55,918 nucleotides of DNA from UBA6814 sp040753075 (GTDB lineage Bacteria; Desulfobacterota; Desulfovibrionia; Desulfovibrionales; Desulfovibrionaceae). A program made the position numbers and the translations under genes. Location of the stretch: assembly GCA_040753075.1 (NCBI GenBank), contig JBFMHA010000017.1:1-55918 (forward strand), given 5' to 3'. How positions within the stretch are numbered: the first letter of the stretch is position 1; every line of letters begins with the position of its first letter. Below are positions 52,960 to 55,918 of the stretch, one piece after another. Below the pieces are notes generated by a model. The model was given only the letters and a program-made list of their open reading frames with translations. It ran no database searches and was not told where the DNA came from.

Positions 52960-53471
52960 AAGCGGGACAGGGCGCTTTCGCTGGCGAAGAACACCCGGGG
53001 CGGGGCGGCGGAGTCCCCGGACTGCGGGGCGCGGTCCGCGGCGTTCATGGAGTAGCCGAAGGTGACGAAGAGCTTGGCGTCCTTGCCCTGGGGCGGGAAG
53101 GGCTTGAGGATGAACTCGAAATCCACCCCGGACGCGCGGTCCAGCGGGCGGGACTGGTAGACCCGCGAGGCCCGGGCCAGGACCCGGCCGTCCGCGTCGC
53201 AGAGGTAGGCCTCGAACCACAGGTCCGAGGCGAAGGCCACCCAGTCCGGGACTTCGGCCGTGGGCAGGGCGTGGCCCTTGATGCCGTACTGGTCGGGGAG
53301 CTTCACCACGTCGTAGTCGAAGCGCCAGAACTTCATGGGCAGGGACTGGCCCGGGGCCACGCTCCAGGGGGCGCGGGCCAGGTGGCGGACGGTGAGGGTG
53401 GAGCAGGCCGCGGCCGCCAGCAGGAGGGCGGCGCAGAGGGCGAGGAAGAGGCGGCGGCCAGGACGGGGCAT
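52956..53471 (-). CDS. lipoprotein of unknown function
   Basis: The 171-residue protein has a basic start, a hydrophobic helix and a lipobox-like LLLAAAAC at about residues 17-24, so it should be processed by signal peptidase II and anchored by its cysteine. The mature part is probably beta-rich (DWVAFASDLWFEAYLCDADGR, split; then FVTFGYSMNAADR). The ATG at 53471 has GGGAG five bases upstream; the frame continues back into the neighbouring gene but without a start that fits. It follows the cysteine-cluster protein by 14 bases. No family is recognised. Confidence 0.75.
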   Translation of the reverse strand: MPRPGRRLFLALCAALLLAAAACSTLTVRHLARAPWSVAPGQSLPMKFWRFDYDVVKLPDQYGIKGHALPTAEVPDWVAFASDLWFEAYLCDADGRVLARASRVYQSRPLDRASGVDFEFILKPFPPQGKDAKLFVTFGYSMNAADRAPQSGDSAAPPRVFFASESALSRF

Positions 53472-53485
53472 GGGTCTCCCGGAGG

Positions 53486-54070
53486 TTACAGTCCTGGCGG
53501 TCCTTGTACCAGCATCTCGGCCAGAGTCAAATCCGCCCGCGGCAGCCGGCCGGCCTGGGGGCCCAGGAAGTCCCGCTCCAGGGCGGCGAGCTCCCGGTAG
53601 AGCGGGGTCCGGTCCAGGACCGGCGCGTCCGGCCGGTCCGCGGCCAGCTCGCCGTGCCGCCAGCAGCCCGGATAGGCCTGGCGCGCCCGGCCCGGGGCCT
53701 GCAGCACGTGGGGAACCCCGTGCAGCCTGCAGATCATGAGCCGGTGGGAGTACAGGGCGCAGCGTCCGGCCTCGTTGAGCGGGCACATGGCCGCGGGGGT
53801 CTCGCCCCGGTCCAGGGCGGCGCGGGCCGCGTCCAGGTAGTCCCGGGCCCGGCCCAGGAAGGCGTCGCGCCGCTCCGCGGGCAGTTCGTCCAGGCCCTTC
53901 CAGAGGTAGGCCCACTCCACGTAGGTGTGGTGCTGGAAGAAGCTCGTGCAGCAGTTCTGCGGGCAGCCGGCGCAGGTGAAGCCCAGGGGCGCGGCCGCGG
54001 CGTCGTATTCGCGCTGCATCCGGTCGTAGAGCGCCGCCAGCCGGCGGAAGACCCCCACCCTACGCGACAC
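53486..54070 (-). CDS. second cysteine-cluster (YkgJ-like) protein
   Basis: The 194-residue protein has CAGCPQNCC near residues 33-41, plus CPLNEAGRCALY and CRLHGVPH further on. This is the same kind of spaced cysteine pattern as YkgJ proteins but with a longer first loop. The GTG at 54070 overlaps the end of the kinase-like gene by 11 bases; an in-frame GTG four codons later is possible. It may bind zinc or iron. It is only distantly similar to the cysteine-cluster protein at 10360. The role is unknown. Confidence 0.75.
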   Translation of the reverse strand: MSRRVGVFRRLAALYDRMQREYDAAAAPLGFTCAGCPQNCCTSFFQHHTYVEWAYLWKGLDELPAERRDAFLGRARDYLDAARAALDRGETPAAMCPLNEAGRCALYSHRLMICRLHGVPHVLQAPGRARQAYPGCWRHGELAADRPDAPVLDRTPLYRELAALERDFLGPQAGRLPRADLTLAEMLVQGPPGL

Positions 54071-54605
54071 GGTCGAACCCCTGCCCGGCCAGCCAGTCCA
54101 GCACCGCCGCGGCGCACTGCCGCGGGTCCAGGCCGCTGGAGTCCAGGATGAAGTCCGCGGCGGCCCGGTACAGGGGCTCGCGCTCGGCGCAGAGTTCGGC
54201 CAGGGTCTGCCCGGGCGCGATGCACAGCCCGCGCTGCGGGTTGTGCGCCACCCGGGCGGCCACGCTGTCCAGGTCGGCGTAGAGGTGGACCACCGGCCCC
54301 AGGGAGCGCAGCCGGGCCACGGCGCGCGGGCCGTAGACCACGCTGCCGCCGGTGGAGACGACGCAGCGGGTGACGTCCAGCCGGGCCACCAGCTCCTCCT
54401 CCGCGGCCAGGAAGCGCTCCCGGCCCAGGAAGTCGTAGGCGTCCTGGAGCGGCCGGGCGTAGGCCGCGCAGATGAGGTCGTCGGTGTCCAGGTGGGCGAA
54501 GCCGAGGCCTTCGGCCACCAGCCGGCCCACGGTGCTCTTGCCCGCGCCGGCCATGCCGATGAGGGTAGCGCAGGGCGGGTGGGGCCTGGGGGCGGAGGAG
54601 GTCAT
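54060..54605 (-). CDS. shikimate-kinase-like P-loop kinase with altered substrate site
   Basis: The 181-residue NMP-kinase-fold protein has Walker A GMAGAGKSTVG, the DTDD block after strand 2, and STGGS where shikimate kinase has TGGG. REPLY replaces R-PLY late in the chain, so that Arg is kept. The Arg that contacts shikimate in a FRxxE motif is Leu here (RFLAAEE), and the third Gly of GGG is Ser. Shikimate may therefore not be the substrate. The Gram-negative aroK context is absent; neighbours are LivF (12 bases upstream) and the cysteine-cluster protein (overlapping). Confidence 0.72.
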   Translation of the reverse strand: MTSSAPRPHPPCATLIGMAGAGKSTVGRLVAEGLGFAHLDTDDLICAAYARPLQDAYDFLGRERFLAAEEELVARLDVTRCVVSTGGSVVYGPRAVARLRSLGPVVHLYADLDSVAARVAHNPQRGLCIAPGQTLAELCAEREPLYRAAADFILDSSGLDPRQCAAAVLDWLAGQGFDRVA

Positions 54606-54617
54606 GGCAGGGGCCCG

Positions 54618-55352
54618 CTAGCCGCCCAGGTAGGCCTTCTTGACCTCGGGGTTCTCCATGAGCTCCGCGCCCTTGCCCTCGGCCACGATCTGGCCGGTGT
54701 CCAGCACGTAGCCGCGGTGGGCGAACTGCAGCGCCAGCCGGGCGTTCTGCTCCACCAGGAGGATGGTCATGCCCTCCTGGTTCAGGGTCTTCAGGGTGCG
54801 GAACATGTCGTACATGAGCAGCGGGGCCAGGCCCATGGAGGGCTCGTCCAGGAGCAGGAAGGAGCACTTGCTCATGAGCGCCCGGCCCACGGCCAGCATC
54901 TGCTGCTCGCCGCCGGAGAGCGACTCGGAGCGCTGCCTCCTGCGTTCGGCCAGGCGGGGGAACAGGGCGAAGATGCGCTCGTAGTCCCGGGGCACGTTCT
55001 CGGCGTCCTTGCGGGCGTAGGTGGCCAGCTCCAGGTTCTCCTGCACGGTGAGGTTACCGAAGATGTGCCGGCCCTCGGGCACCAGGGCCACCCCGTGGTG
55101 GCGCACCAGGTCCTGGGGCTCGGTCTTGAGGATGCTCTGGCCCATGAGCTTGATGTCGCCGGCCGTGACCCGCGGGGCCTCGGGCGGGGGCAGGCGGGTG
55201 ATGGCGTGCAGGGTGGTGGTCTTGCCCGCGCCGTTGGCGCCGATGAGGGTCACGATCTCGCCCTCGCGCACGGTGAAGGACAGGCCGTGCAGGGCCTCGA
55301 TGTTGCCGTACTTGACGTGGAGGTTCTCCACCGAAAGCAGGGGGATGCTCAT
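54618..55352 (-). CDS. livF: branched-chain amino acid ABC transporter ATPase LivF
   Basis: The 244-residue ATPase has Walker A GANGAGKT, the LSGGEQQM signature, Walker B LLLDEPSMGLAP and switch His-equivalent in VEQNARLAL, all typical of LivF. The family pairs with LivG to drive LivHM import of branched-chain amino acids or related compounds. The ATG at 55352 is chosen over the longer frame. It follows livG by 26 bases. The binding protein and permeases are presumably beyond the right edge. Confidence 0.95.
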   Translation of the reverse strand: MSIPLLSVENLHVKYGNIEALHGLSFTVREGEIVTLIGANGAGKTTTLHAITRLPPPEAPRVTAGDIKLMGQSILKTEPQDLVRHHGVALVPEGRHIFGNLTVQENLELATYARKDAENVPRDYERIFALFPRLAERRRQRSESLSGGEQQMLAVGRALMSKCSFLLLDEPSMGLAPLLMYDMFRTLKTLNQEGMTILLVEQNARLALQFAHRGYVLDTGQIVAEGKGAELMENPEVKKAYLGG

Positions 55353-55378
55353 GTCCGTACCTTGCGGCCGCGGCCTGC

Positions 55379-55918
55379 CTAGATGTTCTCGTCCCCGAGG
55401 TAGGCCTTGATGACCTCCGGGTTGGACTGGATCTCTTCGGGCGTGCCCTCGGCGATGATGCGGCCGAAGTCGATGACCTTGATCCACTGGCACAGGCTCA
55501 TGACCACCTTCATCTGGTGTTCGATCATCCAGATGGCGAGCTTGTACTCCTCGTGCACCCAGCGGATGAGGGAGATGAGACCCTCCACGTCAGCGGAGTT
55601 CAGGCCCGCGGCGGGCTCGTCCAGGAGCAGGAGCTTGGGCCGCAGGGACAGGGCCCGGGCGATCTCCACCCGGCGCTGCAGGCCGTAGGGCAGGTTGGAG
55701 GGGCGCTCGTCGGTGTAGCGCGTGAGGTCCAGGGCGTCGATGACCTCCCGCGAGGTGCGCTCGATCTCCGCCTCGCGGGCCTGGTAGCGCCGGGAGCGGA
55801 AGAAGCAGTCCGCCACCCCGTAGCCCAGGCGGTAGTACTGGGCCACCCGGATGTTGTCGAGCACGCTCATCTCCTTCCAGAGCCGGATGTTCTGGAAGGT
55901 GCGGGCGATGCCCAGCGC
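55379..55918 (-). CDS. livG: branched-chain amino acid ABC transporter ATPase LivG (partial)
   Basis: The visible 179 residues are the C-terminal part of LivG: GIARTFQNIRLWKEMSVLDN (Q-loop), NLPYGLQRRVEIARAL (signature; LPYG-QRR is a LivG feature), LLLDEPAAGLNSADV (Walker B) and IEHQMKVVMSLC (switch His). The Walker A lies beyond the window edge. The reading frame is open to the last base. Confidence 0.95.
   Translation of the reverse strand, partial: ALGIARTFQNIRLWKEMSVLDNIRVAQYYRLGYGVADCFFRSRRYQAREAEIERTSREVIDALDLTRYTDERPSNLPYGLQRRVEIARALSLRPKLLLLDEPAAGLNSADVEGLISLIRWVHEEYKLAIWMIEHQMKVVMSLCQWIKVIDFGRIIAEGTPEEIQSNPEVIKAYLGDENI

Overview
The window is about 70% GC and carries dsrA, dsrB and dsrD (dissimilatory sulfite reductase) followed by cbiA, plus lpxB, smpB, dnaE and a PTS phosphoryl-transfer operon. 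This content and order point to a Gram-negative, sulfate-reducing deltaproteobacterium of the Desulfovibrionaceae type. Species cannot be assigned from the sequence alone. Gene density is high, and many neighbours overlap by 1-4 bases (ATGA, TTGA, TGATG), so translational coupling is common. No tRNA, rRNA, CRISPR array or intact insertion sequence was recognised.

Layout. 1-5.4 kb: a partial basic-N-terminus protein, CorA, a V4R sensor plus diguanylate cyclase pair, LpxB, and a Gate-domain membrane protein. 5.4-10.3 kb: a DhnA/LacD-type aldolase, a small protein and two overlapping sensor kinase genes. 10.3-13.6 kb: four tightly overlapping genes (thioesterase, phosphoesterase, Ser/Thr kinase with a DUF1566-like tail, cysteine-cluster protein). 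13.7-19.5 kb: an FAD-linked oxidase, a large symporter-histidine kinase-receiver fusion with a small membrane partner, and SmpB. 19.6-23.4 kb: rsmI, a mannose-family IID, ptsH and ptsI. 23.6-28.6 kb: an M48 protease, a small conserved-looking protein, an AT-rich island with an unfamiliar GAF-like protein, and a membrane diguanylate cyclase. 28.8-35.7 kb: dnaE, a two-gene AAA ATPase/TOPRIM-like cassette resembling a defence module, queD, a DUF2867 protein and dtd. 35.8-43.6 kb: a motility and signalling run (REC-PP2C-ATPase fusion, STAS antagonist, FapA-like, MotA, MotB, two glycosyltransferases). 43.7-47.2 kb: a restriction-modification pair, lower in GC. 47.2-51.5 kb: the dsrA-dsrB-dsrD-cbiA run. 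52.1-55.9 kb: a cNMP-binding protein, a lipoprotein, a second cysteine-cluster protein, a divergent shikimate-kinase-like protein, and LivF/LivG.

The most notable unexplained pattern is a family of inverted-repeat elements at 5413, 13587, 19510, 43629 and 52873. In all five, the right-hand CTAG supplies the TAG stop codon of the gene reading leftward into the element. A CTAG shared by two convergent stop codons at 34525-34528 looks like an unoccupied site. Other leads are the ATPase/TOPRIM cassette wedged between dnaE and queD, a BcgI-like nuclease-methylase fusion attached to the end of the dsr-cbiA run, and a 1.6-kb AT-rich island between two exact 28-bp copies of a terminator hairpin.

All calls come from reading the sequence and translated frames. 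No database search was run.
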